Under the pieces are notes generated by a model. The model was not told where the DNA came from and ran no database searches. It was given only the letters and a program-made list of their open reading frames with translations. This document shows, one piece after another, positions 1 to 7,921 of a stretch of DNA of 39,047 nt. The number at the start of each line of letters is the position of its first letter. Position 1 is the first letter of the stretch. This stretch comes from Candidatus Gastranaerophilales bacterium (GTDB lineage Bacteria; Cyanobacteriota; Vampirovibrionia; Gastranaerophilales; Gastranaerophilaceae). Both the position numbers and the translations under genes were made by a program. Where the stretch lies: NCBI GenBank assembly GCA_905234915.1, contig CAJOJP010000005.1:1-39047 (forward strand). Direction: 5' to 3'.

Positions 1-36
1 CCCTGACATGCCGCCAAAGCATTATTTATAAAATTT

Positions 37-105
37 ATACACCAAAATATACTTTCTGATGTATATTAACTTTAATAGTCTAATATGTATTTGAACTATG
101 ACATA
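37..105 (+). promoter_or_regulatory. Upstream element copy A (shared element)
   Basis: AT-rich element upstream of radical SAM gene 1. It contains GATGTATATTAA at 58-69, identical to a 12-mer at 2396-2407, followed by a TAGTCTAATATGTAT-like stretch also seen at 13493-13506. The flanks TATACA and TGTATA make it weakly palindromic. Related copies lie at 2375, 13465 and, on the minus strand, 25876. It may be a regulator-binding or promoter-upstream element; no function is shown. Confidence 0.45.
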
Positions 106-124
106 TTTTTCACAGGCACAATTC

Positions 125-153
125 TTGACTAATATTGCAGTAAATGATAACTT
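125..153 (+). promoter_or_regulatory. Possible promoter of radical SAM gene 1
   Basis: TTGACT at 125-130 is followed after 17 bp by TAACTT at 148-153. The -10 is poor. A GGGGAG ribosome-binding site at 169-174 then precedes the GTG start at 180. Confidence 0.3.
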
Positions 154-179
154 AATAATAAAAAGGCTGGGGAGTATTT

Positions 180-1145
180 GTGAAATATTTAAGCTGCAGA
201 TACATTGAGCACGGGTTGGATTTTGAGCATACAAGGCTTGAAACTTGCTGTTTTACCTGTCATTCCGGCGGAGGACGAATAACGTTAAAAGATGTTTATT
301 CCGGTGAAAGTATTGATTGGGAAAAACTTTTCAAGTTAAAACGAAAATATAGAGAAGAACATAGAAACGGCAGACTTTTGCCTAATTGTACGGGCTGTAT
401 TTTCCTTGAGGAAAAAGAGTGGGATAATGAAGATTACATTAATTTTCTTCAATTTAATTATTGGATTTTATGTAACAGTAAATGCAGTTATTGTTACGAA
501 GTTCAAAATAAAAAAATGTTTGATAAAATAAAGCCCTATGATTCTGTTCCCGTTGTGAAAGAAATGATTGAAAAGAAAATTTTACGTCCCGGAGGCGAAG
601 TTTCATTTGGAGGCGGTGAACCTACCATTGCTCCCGAATTTGAAGAACTTATTAATTTATTGACAGATAACGGATTTAAAAATATGAGAATACATTCCTC
701 CGGTATTAAATATTCTCCTGCAATTGAAAAGGCAATTAACCAGGGTGTTTTGAATGTTGTTATTTCCATAGATTCAGGCTGTGAAAAAACATATAAAAAA
801 ATTAAAAATGTAAATGCCTATAAAAAAGTACTTGAAAATATGAAAAAATATGCACAGGCAAATACGAATTATTACGGACTTATGACATCAAAATATATAA
901 TAATTCCCAATATAAACGATAATAGAAAAGAAATAGACAGCTGGATAAATTCAGTTGTTGAAACAGGCGGAAAGTGGCTTGCACTTGATATTGAGGATGT
1001 TTGGTATAAAGAACACCGTTCCACCATTTCATCTTACTATCTTGATTTAGTTAATTACGTAATAGATAAAGCAAATTCACTGAATATGAAAATTGAGCTT
1101 TATGATAGAGCCCGCGGTCTTAAAGAAGGCAAGAATTATTTATAA
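180..1145 (+). CDS. Radical SAM protein 1 with N-terminal SPASM-like cysteine cluster
   Basis: Radical SAM enzyme of 321 aa with a GTG start behind a good GGGGAG ribosome-binding site. The [4Fe-4S]/SAM motif is C98-NSK-C102-SY-C105, and GGGEP at 144-148 is the SAM-binding glycine motif. Before the core are C6, C23-C24, C27, C70 and C73. The pattern YLxC...CC...CxxC resembles a SPASM auxiliary-cluster domain, but these domains normally sit C-terminal to the core. Two paralogues in this window (24726-25760 and 26789-27781, minus strand) keep the same arrangement. The substrate is unknown: there is no adjacent precursor peptide or sugar pathway, and the next gene, dapL, is convergent with a 6-bp gap. 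The family call is firm; the auxiliary cluster is inferred from cysteine spacing. Confidence 0.85.
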   Translation: MKYLSCRYIEHGLDFEHTRLETCCFTCHSGGGRITLKDVYSGESIDWEKLFKLKRKYREEHRNGRLLPNCTGCIFLEEKEWDNEDYINFLQFNYWILCNSKCSYCYEVQNKKMFDKIKPYDSVPVVKEMIEKKILRPGGEVSFGGGEPTIAPEFEELINLLTDNGFKNMRIHSSGIKYSPAIEKAINQGVLNVVISIDSGCEKTYKKIKNVNAYKKVLENMKKYAQANTNYYGLMTSKYIIIPNINDNRKEIDSWINSVVETGGKWLALDIEDVWYKEHRSTISSYYLDLVNYVIDKANSLNMKIELYDRARGLKEGKNYL

Positions 1146-1151
1146 GTAACC

Positions 1152-2330
1152 TCAAAAAAGTTTTATAAATCTTTTCATTGCTTCAACGGTTCTTTCTCTG
1201 TTTCCAAAAGACGTGAGTCTGAAATAACCTTCACCGTTTTTTCCGAAACCGCTTCCGGGTGTACCAGCTATTTCTGCATTTTTAAGCAGAAAATCAAAAA
1301 ATTCCCAGCTTGTCATATTATTTGGACATTTAAGCCAGATATAAGGAGAATGTTTACCACCCGTGTACCAAATTCCAAGTTTATCCATTGTATCAGAAAT
1401 TATTTTGGCATTTTCGCTGTAATATTGAATATTTTCTTTAATCTGTTTTTGTCCTTCCTCGCTAAATACGGCTTCTGCTGCTTTTTGTACAATGTATGGA
1501 ACACCATTAAATTTTGTTGTTTGTCTTCTTAACCAGAATTTATTCAGCATTGAGTTTTGTCTTACGAGTTCTTTCGGAACAATGGTATAACCGCATCTTG
1601 TGCCGGTAAAACCTGCTGTTTTAGAAAGCGAACAAAATTCAATCGCACATTTTTTTGCCCCTTCTATTTCATATATACTGTTTGGTAAATCTTCCGATTT
1701 TATAAAACATTCATAAGCAGCATCAAAAAGAATTACTGCATCATTTTTAATTGCATAATCGACCCATTTTTTTAATCCGTCTTTTGTATAAACTGCCCCG
1801 GTGGGATTATTCGGCGAGCAAATGTATATTATATCACATTTGATTTTATCCTCAGGCAGCGGCAAAAATCCGTTAGTTTCGTTTGCATTTGAATATATAA
1901 TTTTTCTTCCTGCCATTATATTAGTATCAACATAAACGGGATATACCGGATCCGGTACAAGAACCGTATTATTCAGCGAAAAAATATCTAAAATATTTCC
2001 CAAATCACTTTTTGCACCGTCAGATATAAATATTTCTTCTACATCTAAAAATACGTTTTTCCTTGTATAATATTTTTTTATTGCTTCCCTTAAAAACATA
2101 TAACCCTGTTCGGGGCCGTAACCTTTAAAAGTTTCCTGCCTGCCCATTTCATCAGCCGCATTTTTTATTGCCTCAACTACAATAGGGGCTAAGGGCAGCG
2201 TAACATCACCTATACCAAGTCTTATAATATCTGCAGTTTTATTGTTTTTTAAAAACTCATTTATTTTTTTTGCAATTGTCGAAAATAAATAGCTTTCTTC
2301 TAATTCCAGATAATGTTTATTGATATCCAT
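1152..2330 (-). CDS. dapL: LL-diaminopimelate aminotransferase
   Basis: PLP enzyme (aminotransferase class I/II) of 392 aa, usual length for DapL. It converts tetrahydrodipicolinate directly to LL-diaminopimelate in lysine and peptidoglycan synthesis, bypassing the succinylase or acetylase steps. SPNNPTG at 172-178 and SLSKTAGFTGTRCGY, with K237 as the Schiff-base lysine, are clear. The N-terminal GIGDVTLPLAP and KGYGPEQGY stretches are typical of DapL. The ATG follows a GGAG site. DapL is characteristic of cyanobacteria, plants and chlamydiae and fits the suggested lineage. It ends in TGA, which is evidence that TGA is a stop in this genome. It is divergent from mutS2. Confidence 0.93.
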   Translation of the reverse strand: MDINKHYLELEESYLFSTIAKKINEFLKNNKTADIIRLGIGDVTLPLAPIVVEAIKNAADEMGRQETFKGYGPEQGYMFLREAIKKYYTRKNVFLDVEEIFISDGAKSDLGNILDIFSLNNTVLVPDPVYPVYVDTNIMAGRKIIYSNANETNGFLPLPEDKIKCDIIYICSPNNPTGAVYTKDGLKKWVDYAIKNDAVILFDAAYECFIKSEDLPNSIYEIEGAKKCAIEFCSLSKTAGFTGTRCGYTIVPKELVRQNSMLNKFWLRRQTTKFNGVPYIVQKAAEAVFSEEGQKQIKENIQYYSENAKIISDTMDKLGIWYTGGKHSPYIWLKCPNNMTSWEFFDFLLKNAEIAGTPGSGFGKNGEGYFRLTSFGNRERTVEAMKRFIKLF

Positions 2331-2374
2331 ATATACTCCAATTAAATGTTACAAAACTATTATAAATAAAAAAA

Positions 2375-2436
2375 TTCTGAAATAATATATTTTTAGATGT
2401 ATATTAATTTTTGACAATCCGAATGTATTTATGCTT
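2375..2436 (+). promoter_or_regulatory. Upstream element copy B (shared element)
   Basis: Second copy of the shared element, in the dapL/mutS2 intergenic region. It contains AATATAT, then GATGTATATTAA at 2396-2407 and ATGTATTTATG further on. GATGTATATT starts 80 bp before the mutS2 ATG, close to the distance in copies C and D. Confidence 0.45.
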
Positions 2437-2441
2437 AGGCA

Positions 2442-2470
2442 TTGATAGCAGTATTTTTTGTGCTTAAATT
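2442..2470 (+). promoter_or_regulatory. mutS2 promoter, probably giving a leaderless mRNA
   Basis: TTGATA (2442-2447), a 17-bp spacer, then TAAATT (2465-2470). The mutS2 ATG follows only 5 nt after the -10, so transcription is expected to start at or next to the ATG. AGGG at 2471-2474 is too close to the ATG to be a normal ribosome-binding site. Confidence 0.5.
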
Positions 2471-2475
2471 AGGGT

Positions 2476-4845
2476 ATGAGCAAAAAAATAACCGAAATTT
2501 TAGAATTTGATAAAGTGCTTGAATATTTGAGTTCCTATGCAATCAGCAGTTTAGGTGCTAAAAGGTGTCTTAATGCAGTTATTTATGAGGATGTTAATAC
2601 CATAAATAAAGAACTGCAATTAACAACAGAAGCAAAAAATGTAATAAATGAAGCCATTAACATTCCTTTAGATAATATTTATGATATTGAAAAAAGTTTA
2701 AAGGATTCTAAAAAACAAATACGGCTTAATGAAGAGGAAATTGTTAATACGGCTAAAACACTTCGTACTTCAAGATTAATGCGCAGTTTTTTAGTCGGTA
2801 TATCAAAAGATTATTCAATATTATCAGCTAAGAGTGAAGAACTTTTTTGCGATAAAGAGCTTGAAGATAATATTTTTAATACTTTTACTCCTTCTCTTAC
2901 CGTAAAAGAAGATGCTTCGCCCGAATTAAAACGACTTTATCAAATGCTAAGAGATACAAATTTAAATGTTAAAGCCTGTATTTCGTCGCTTCTTCAAAAC
3001 AGCGATTTTACAGCCAATTTACAGGATACTCTTTATACGGAACGTGACGGAAGAACTGTTTTTCAGGTTAAAGCCGAATGTAAAAATAAAATTTCAGGAA
3101 TAATTCATGATGTTTCAAACAGCAGTCAGACATTTTTTATAGAACCTGAAATTTTAGTGGGATTAAATAATAAGATTAGAGAAATTGAAATTCAGATTAA
3201 AATTGAAATTGAAAAAATATTAAAAAAATTATCCTTGCAAATAGGCGAAAAAGCTCAGGAAATACAAAATTCCAATATGCAATTGACAGAGCTTGATTTC
3301 ATTTTTGCAAAAGCTAAATATTCTGCATCTTTTGACGGTGTCGCCGCTAAAATTTCAAACAGTAAAGTTATTAATTTAAAAATGATGAAAAATCCCGTTT
3401 TAATAAAAACAGGAACTTACATAGTCGAAAATGATTTTTATATTGATTCCGAAAAAAACTGTATGATAATAACAGGTTCAAATACGGGAGGAAAAACAGT
3501 TGTACTGAAAACGGCAGGATTATGCACTCTTATGACTAAAGCAGGACTGCATATTCCTTGTTATAAAGCTGAAATTTATCCGTTTAAAAAAATTTATGCC
3601 GATATAGGCGATGAACAAAGCATAATACAAAGTCTTTCAACTTTTTCCTCGCACATGACAAATATAGTTAATATAATAAATCATGCAGATAATAATACTT
3701 TGATTCTTTTGGATGAAATAGCGGCTGGAACAGACCCGAAAGAAGGAGCATCACTTGCGCAGGCTATTTTAGAGTATTTACAAAAATGCGGTTCTTTTAT
3801 AATTGTAACAACTCACTACGGAGAATTAAAATCAATTGCATATCTTAAAAAAGGATTTATTAATGCTTCGGTTGAGTTTAATATAAATACTCTTAAACCT
3901 ACCTATAAACTCTTAATAAATATTCCAGGCGCAAGTAACGCTATAGCAATAAGCAAAAATCTCGGATTAAAAGAAGAAATTATTAATTCGGCTCGGGATA
4001 TGTATTTTAATCAAAAAGATACAACAGCTCAGGTGCTTGAAGAACTGCAAAAAACACAGCAGACTCTTTCCGATTCCCAAAAAATTATTGAAGAAAAACA
4101 GGAAAATGTAAGACGTTTAGAACAAAGTCTTAATGATAAATTAACGGAAATTAAAAAAGATAAAAGGAAAAATATTCATATTTATAAGAAAAAATATGAA
4201 ACTTCAATAGAAGAAGCAAAAGAAGAAATAAAAGATATTTTAAAGCAAATGAGGGAAGAAAAATCCGAAAAAGTAGCACGCAGAAGTTTCAACCGTTTAG
4301 CAAATATAGAAACCGTAATGAGAAATAACTTTAATAGAGATGAAGATGAAATTGCAGAAAAATATACACCTATTGATTGGCAAAATATTAACATTGGTGA
4401 TAAAGTCATGATTACGGATTTAAATCAGGAAGTTACTATTTTAGAATTGCCCGATAAAAATAATAACGTACAAATTCAAATGGGTTTATTAAAAACAAAA
4501 ATAAAACAAAATAAACTTGCTGTACTTAATAAAAATCTTATAAAACGAGAAAAGAAAGCAAAAGGAGTTTATAAAAGCAATTTTTCCATTGAACGCAGAA
4601 ATTTATCCCAAACACTTGATCTTAGAGGTTTTAGAGTTGATGAAGCATTGGATGCAATTGAAGCGTACTTAGATAAAGCCAGTCTTGTTAATTTAACACC
4701 TGTATATATAATTCACGGTCACGGAACAGGAGCTTTAAAACAGGTTATAAGAGATTATCTTTCACATTCTCCTTATGTCGCAAAATTTAGAGCAGGTGAA
4801 GCAGCAGAAGGCGGCGACGGGGTAAGTGTTGTTGATATTGCATAA
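2476..4845 (+). CDS. mutS2: Endonuclease MutS2 (MutS-family ATPase with Smr domain)
   Basis: Protein of 789 aa with full MutS2 architecture: a helical core and clamp, an ABC-type ATPase with Walker A GSNTGGKT near residue 334 and Walker B LILLDE near 410 followed by the IAAGTDPKEG signature, a charged coiled coil (about 515-620), and a C-terminal Smr nuclease domain from LDLRG near 714, with HGHGTGAL in its core. In other bacteria MutS2 suppresses recombination or rescues collided ribosomes; it lacks the MutS mismatch-reading domain. The SGNH hydrolase gene begins 28 nt downstream. Confidence 0.95.
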   Translation: MSKKITEILEFDKVLEYLSSYAISSLGAKRCLNAVIYEDVNTINKELQLTTEAKNVINEAINIPLDNIYDIEKSLKDSKKQIRLNEEEIVNTAKTLRTSRLMRSFLVGISKDYSILSAKSEELFCDKELEDNIFNTFTPSLTVKEDASPELKRLYQMLRDTNLNVKACISSLLQNSDFTANLQDTLYTERDGRTVFQVKAECKNKISGIIHDVSNSSQTFFIEPEILVGLNNKIREIEIQIKIEIEKILKKLSLQIGEKAQEIQNSNMQLTELDFIFAKAKYSASFDGVAAKISNSKVINLKMMKNPVLIKTGTYIVENDFYIDSEKNCMIITGSNTGGKTVVLKTAGLCTLMTKAGLHIPCYKAEIYPFKKIYADIGDEQSIIQSLSTFSSHMTNIVNIINHADNNTLILLDEIAAGTDPKEGASLAQAILEYLQKCGSFIIVTTHYGELKSIAYLKKGFINASVEFNINTLKPTYKLLINIPGASNAIAISKNLGLKEEIINSARDMYFNQKDTTAQVLEELQKTQQTLSDSQKIIEEKQENVRRLEQSLNDKLTEIKKDKRKNIHIYKKKYETSIEEAKEEIKDILKQMREEKSEKVARRSFNRLANIETVMRNNFNRDEDEIAEKYTPIDWQNINIGDKVMITDLNQEVTILELPDKNNNVQIQMGLLKTKIKQNKLAVLNKNLIKREKKAKGVYKSNFSIERRNLSQTLDLRGFRVDEALDAIEAYLDKASLVNLTPVYIIHGHGTGALKQVIRDYLSHSPYVAKFRAGEAAEGGDGVSVVDIA

Positions 4846-4873
4846 TTGTATCTTTTATGATACCGTTATTAAT

Positions 4874-5776
4874 ATGAAAAGAAAAATAGCAGTCTTTTTA
4901 TTAAATCTAATAGTTATTTTAGTTTTATTATTAGTTGCAGACATGATTTGTTATAGAATTCTGTCAAAAAGACCTTTTTCCTTTCAAGATTATATTGTTT
5001 CAACCAAATTAATAACATTTGAAGATATTGTTTCTAATTTTAAATATAGAGATGTAATCAAACCAAAAAGTAAAAAGAAGCCTGTTTTAATTTTTGGTTG
5101 TTCATTTGCCTATGGATATGGGTTGGAATTTGAACAATCATTATCTTATAAATTAGCTGATTTGACGGGGAGAAGTGTATATAATCGTGCAGTACCAAGC
5201 ACGGGGCTCCAATATTTTCTTTATATGTTGAAACATTTTGATATTCAAAAAGAAATACCAACTCCTGAATATATTATTTATCTGATGATTGACCACCATC
5301 TGTTTCGTTTATTTAGACCATATTGGGGCTATACTGATCCTATTATTGATATAAGATATAAAAATGATAATGGGAAATTGAAGGAATACATAAATAAATT
5401 TTATCAATTGGGTAAATTTACTATATATAGAACTTTAAGTTATAGATTTAATGATTTTATTTTTAATCATACTTTATTTGATGAAAAATTTGATTTTATG
5501 AAAATGTACTATAAAGAAGCAAAAGAAATCATAAACAAAAAATTTCCAAATTCCAAAATAGTTATTTTATGTTATGAAGAAAATGAAAATTCTTTCTTAT
5601 ATAGGAGTCCCAGATGGAAAGAACTTGAAAAAGAAGGTTTTATTGTTCTGAATTCATATACGCTTACAGGAGTGCATTTATCTGAATTAAAATACAAAAT
5701 AGAAAATGACGTACATCCTAACGAAAAGGCATTTGATACTGTTGCAAAAGCACTGGTAAATGAGCTTAAAATTTGA
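4874..5776 (+). CDS. Membrane-anchored SGNH/GDSL-type hydrolase
   Basis: Protein of 300 aa from ATG 4874. One transmembrane segment (residues about 5-24, FLLNLIVILVLLLVADMI) anchors a domain facing outward. SGNH blocks are visible: GCSFAYG at 75-81 (nucleophile S77), NRAVPSTG for the block II glycine/asparagine region, and NDVHPNEKAF near 278-287, giving the D279/H281 pair. The family deacetylates or deacylates carbohydrates and lipids; an envelope glycan O-acetyl esterase role is inference. A GTG at 4826 inside mutS2 would add 16 residues without membrane-protein character, so the ATG is preferred. It ends in TGA. Confidence 0.7.
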   Translation: MKRKIAVFLLNLIVILVLLLVADMICYRILSKRPFSFQDYIVSTKLITFEDIVSNFKYRDVIKPKSKKKPVLIFGCSFAYGYGLEFEQSLSYKLADLTGRSVYNRAVPSTGLQYFLYMLKHFDIQKEIPTPEYIIYLMIDHHLFRLFRPYWGYTDPIIDIRYKNDNGKLKEYINKFYQLGKFTIYRTLSYRFNDFIFNHTLFDEKFDFMKMYYKEAKEIINKKFPNSKIVILCYEENENSFLYRSPRWKELEKEGFIVLNSYTLTGVHLSELKYKIENDVHPNEKAFDTVAKALVNELKI

Positions 5777-5808
5777 TAACAACTATTGTTATACTTCAAG
5801 CTCTTTTT
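5762..5808 (+). terminator. Probable rho-independent terminator after SGNH gene
   Basis: Two stacked stems: outer GAGCTT (5762-5767) with AAGCTC (5798-5803), inner ATAACAA (5776-5782) with TTGTTAT (5786-5792), then TTTTT at 5804-5808. The outer stem overlaps the last codons of the gene. Confidence 0.5.
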
Positions 5809-5932
5809 GTAAATCTCTTTTTTATAAATTCTTAACCTCTTTATTATATAAAATTTCTTTTCTTGGTTGAATTAATTCTGTTGAACATTTGAGTTTGTGT
5901 AATTTATACAATAAAATATTTTTGTAACGAAA

Positions 5933-5948
5933 TCTTAATATATCATTT
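5933..5948 (+). repeat. 16-bp intergenic repeat TCTTAATATATCATTT, copy 1
   Basis: The exact 16-mer recurs at 9922-9937. Here it lies about 83 bp before the start codon of the Gly/Ser-repeat protein gene. It could be a regulator site or chance in AT-rich DNA. Confidence 0.35.
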
Positions 5949-6030
5949 AATACACTAAAGTAATTGGAAAAAACAGCCGAATACATGTTTGCAGTGTGTT
6001 ATAAAAAACAAAATAGAAAAGAGGTTATCA

Positions 6031-7452
6031 ATGAGTGAAAATGTAGGCGGCAGCAACGAACTTGCAGCACAAATCATAAATAAATATAAGGAAATGTACA
6101 AAACTGCCGGCGGAAATAATGCAGATTCTATCAGTGATAATGAAATAGCAAGTATTTTCCAAAAAGATTTACTAGACGGTAAAATTGACGGTAAAAGTAA
6201 AGATGATAAAAATAATCCCGTAGAATTGATAGCCGATTTTGAACAAAAAGTTTCTGCTGATGATGTAAAGGCTTTAGAAAGTGCCGTAGCTGAATTAGCC
6301 GGTCAAATACAAAGTGACAGAACAGGTGGAGCTAATCCAAGAGGCAGCGTAAACGGCAATGGAAGTCTCAGTAATCAAGGAAGCGTCGGCGCCGGTGGTA
6401 GTGCAAATACAAACGGAAGTACACATTCTGCTTCAAACGGAAGCTATAATGAAAATGATTATTGGTCAATGCAAAATTATATCATATCAAAACAATCCAG
6501 TAATAATGTTACTGCCGATAAAGCAAATGAAAAATTTGAAGCATTTCAAAAAGATAAAGACACCATGAGTTTTGCTGATTTAGCCAAAAAATACCAAAAT
6601 GATGAAAGATTCAAGATATTTGACAAAATGACAAAAACTGATTATGTAAAAGCTAATATAACAAGTGAAGAACAGCGGCAGGCATATATAATAAACCGAA
6701 TGAGCAATGCATTACGTCTGGATGTTGCAACAGGAGAAGGTAAAGTTACAGAAATTGAAGTTCCCTCCATTAAGCCAAAATTGAGTGATGAGGAAAAACA
6801 ACTTGCGCAAGACATTGCAAGCGGAAAAATAAGCGGTCAGGGCTGGGCTGCCGATCCAAAACATCCGTTCCATAGTTTGGATGCAAAGAGGATTAACTAT
6901 ATAATGAATGAAGCTACACTAATTAAACATGGCAGAACGTCAGAGGATGAGCCGGAAAGTAAACCAGCAGATAAGCCTGAAGATGCTTCTGCAGGAAATG
7001 TAGGCGGTCAAGGCAGCTTAAGTGGTAACGGAAGTGTTAGTGGCAAAGGCAGTACTGTAGATCCGACAAAAGCTAATGATAAAAGTGCAAAACACGGTAT
7101 TCCCAATTTTGAAAATATGACTAAAGCAGAAAAGAAAGTTGCACTTAGAGCACGTGAAAAAGAACTAAAAGAGCAAATAAAAGCTGCAAAAGAAAAATTG
7201 AAAGCAAATCCTGATGATAGAGATGCAATATTAGAGAAAGAAAGGTTAGAAGATGAAAAGAATAAAGCACATCAAGCTTTAAGAACAATACAGCCTGCAC
7301 TGTTTGGTAGAGTTATGAGTGTTCTTAATCCGCTGCTTGGTTTAACAGGTGTATTCGGAGGTGCATTGGGTCTTGCATCTAATATAGTTGATACAGTTAA
7401 AGATGTCAATTCAGGACTTACAAACATAACAAAATTAACAAAGATCAAATAA
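6031..7452 (+). CDS. Orphan Gly/Ser/Asn-repeat protein
   Basis: Unrecognised protein of 473 aa. The ATG at 6031 is chosen because GAGG lies 7 nt before it; an upstream TTG at 5989 has no such site. An acidic helical start is followed by a low-complexity tract (about residues 98-137) built on GS-x-x-GNGS units such as NGNGSLSNQGSVG. A Lys/Glu-rich middle follows, then a second similar tract (about 330-345, GQGSLSGNGSVSGKGS), a charged coiled coil (KAEKKVALRAREKELKEQ and onward), and a hydrophobic C-terminal segment (NPLLGLTGVFGGALGLASNI). No signal peptide is visible. The two linkers look like flexible spacers between helical modules; the C-terminus may insert in a membrane. It is monocistronic, with a strong terminator. 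Confidence 0.65.
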   Translation: MSENVGGSNELAAQIINKYKEMYKTAGGNNADSISDNEIASIFQKDLLDGKIDGKSKDDKNNPVELIADFEQKVSADDVKALESAVAELAGQIQSDRTGGANPRGSVNGNGSLSNQGSVGAGGSANTNGSTHSASNGSYNENDYWSMQNYIISKQSSNNVTADKANEKFEAFQKDKDTMSFADLAKKYQNDERFKIFDKMTKTDYVKANITSEEQRQAYIINRMSNALRLDVATGEGKVTEIEVPSIKPKLSDEEKQLAQDIASGKISGQGWAADPKHPFHSLDAKRINYIMNEATLIKHGRTSEDEPESKPADKPEDASAGNVGGQGSLSGNGSVSGKGSTVDPTKANDKSAKHGIPNFENMTKAEKKVALRAREKELKEQIKAAKEKLKANPDDRDAILEKERLEDEKNKAHQALRTIQPALFGRVMSVLNPLLGLTGVFGGALGLASNIVDTVKDVNSGLTNITKLTKIK

Positions 7453-7470
7453 TATATACTTTAAAGAGAA

Positions 7471-7496
7471 AAAGCGGATTTTAATCCGCTTTTTTT
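7471..7496 (+). terminator. Rho-independent terminator
   Basis: AGCGGATT (7473-7480), TT loop, AATCCGCT (7483-7490), then a T run to 7496. Strong terminator for the gene ending at 7452. Confidence 0.9.
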
Positions 7497-7555
7497 GCTG
7501 CAATTAATAGTTATTTTAAAATAAATATATATAAGAGAAATTTAATTTTATGTAA

Positions 7556-7584
7556 TTGACAAAAAGTAGTATATATACTACCAT
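7556..7584 (+). promoter_or_regulatory. Toxin-antitoxin promoter with 16-bp palindromic operator
   Basis: TTGACA (7556-7561), a 17-bp spacer and TACCAT (7579-7584) form the likely promoter. Between and overlapping them lies the perfect palindrome GTAGTATATATACTAC (7566-7581), where an antitoxin or antitoxin-toxin complex would be expected to bind. The toxin ATG follows 6 nt after the -10. Confidence 0.6.
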
Positions 7585-7590
7585 AAAAAT

Positions 7591-7920
7591 ATGGAAAAAG
7601 AAATTGAATATTATGAAACAGCAAATGGAATATGTCCTTATATTGAATGGCTTGAAAGTTTAGATAATTCTATACAAATAAAAATTTTAAAACGGATTGA
7701 TAAACTAAAGGATGGACTATACGGTGATTATAAAACACTGCAAAAGTCTGAATTATCGGAACTCCGGCTGAATTTTGGAAAGGGTTACAGAATTTATTTT
7801 TATGATTTAAATAACAAATTAGTATTATTTTTGGCCGGAAGTGAAAAGAAAAACCAAAAAACTATTATAAAAAAAGCAAATGAATATTATTCAGATTATA
7901 AACAACAAAAAGGATTATAA
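7591..7920 (+). CDS. RelE/ParE-superfamily toxin (HigB/Gp49-like addiction killer)
   Basis: Protein of 109 aa matching the family of phage-derived Gp49-like or addiction-module killer proteins: IEYYETANGICPYIEWLESL, then KILKRIDKLKDGLYGD, then LSELRLNFGKGYRIYFY and the LVLFLAGSEKKNQ strand. The family consists of mRNA endonucleases acting on the ribosome. The conserved R-x-x-FGKGYRIYF core and the Lys-rich end are present, so it looks intact. It precedes its antitoxin by 1 nt. There is no ribosome-binding site, and the ATG sits at the expected transcription start. Confidence 0.85.
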   Translation: MEKEIEYYETANGICPYIEWLESLDNSIQIKILKRIDKLKDGLYGDYKTLQKSELSELRLNFGKGYRIYFYDLNNKLVLFLAGSEKKNQKTIIKKANEYYSDYKQQKGL

Positions 7921-7921
7921 A

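Noticed and set aside
22-234. 70-codon minus-strand frame at window start
   Set aside because: Low-complexity AT-rich translation overlapping the promoter and start of radical SAM gene 1.
4826-4873. Extended GTG start for the SGNH hydrolase
   Set aside because: It would overlap mutS2 and add a Cys-containing stretch before the membrane anchor; ATG 4874 starts MKRKIAV, a normal N-terminus of an anchored protein.
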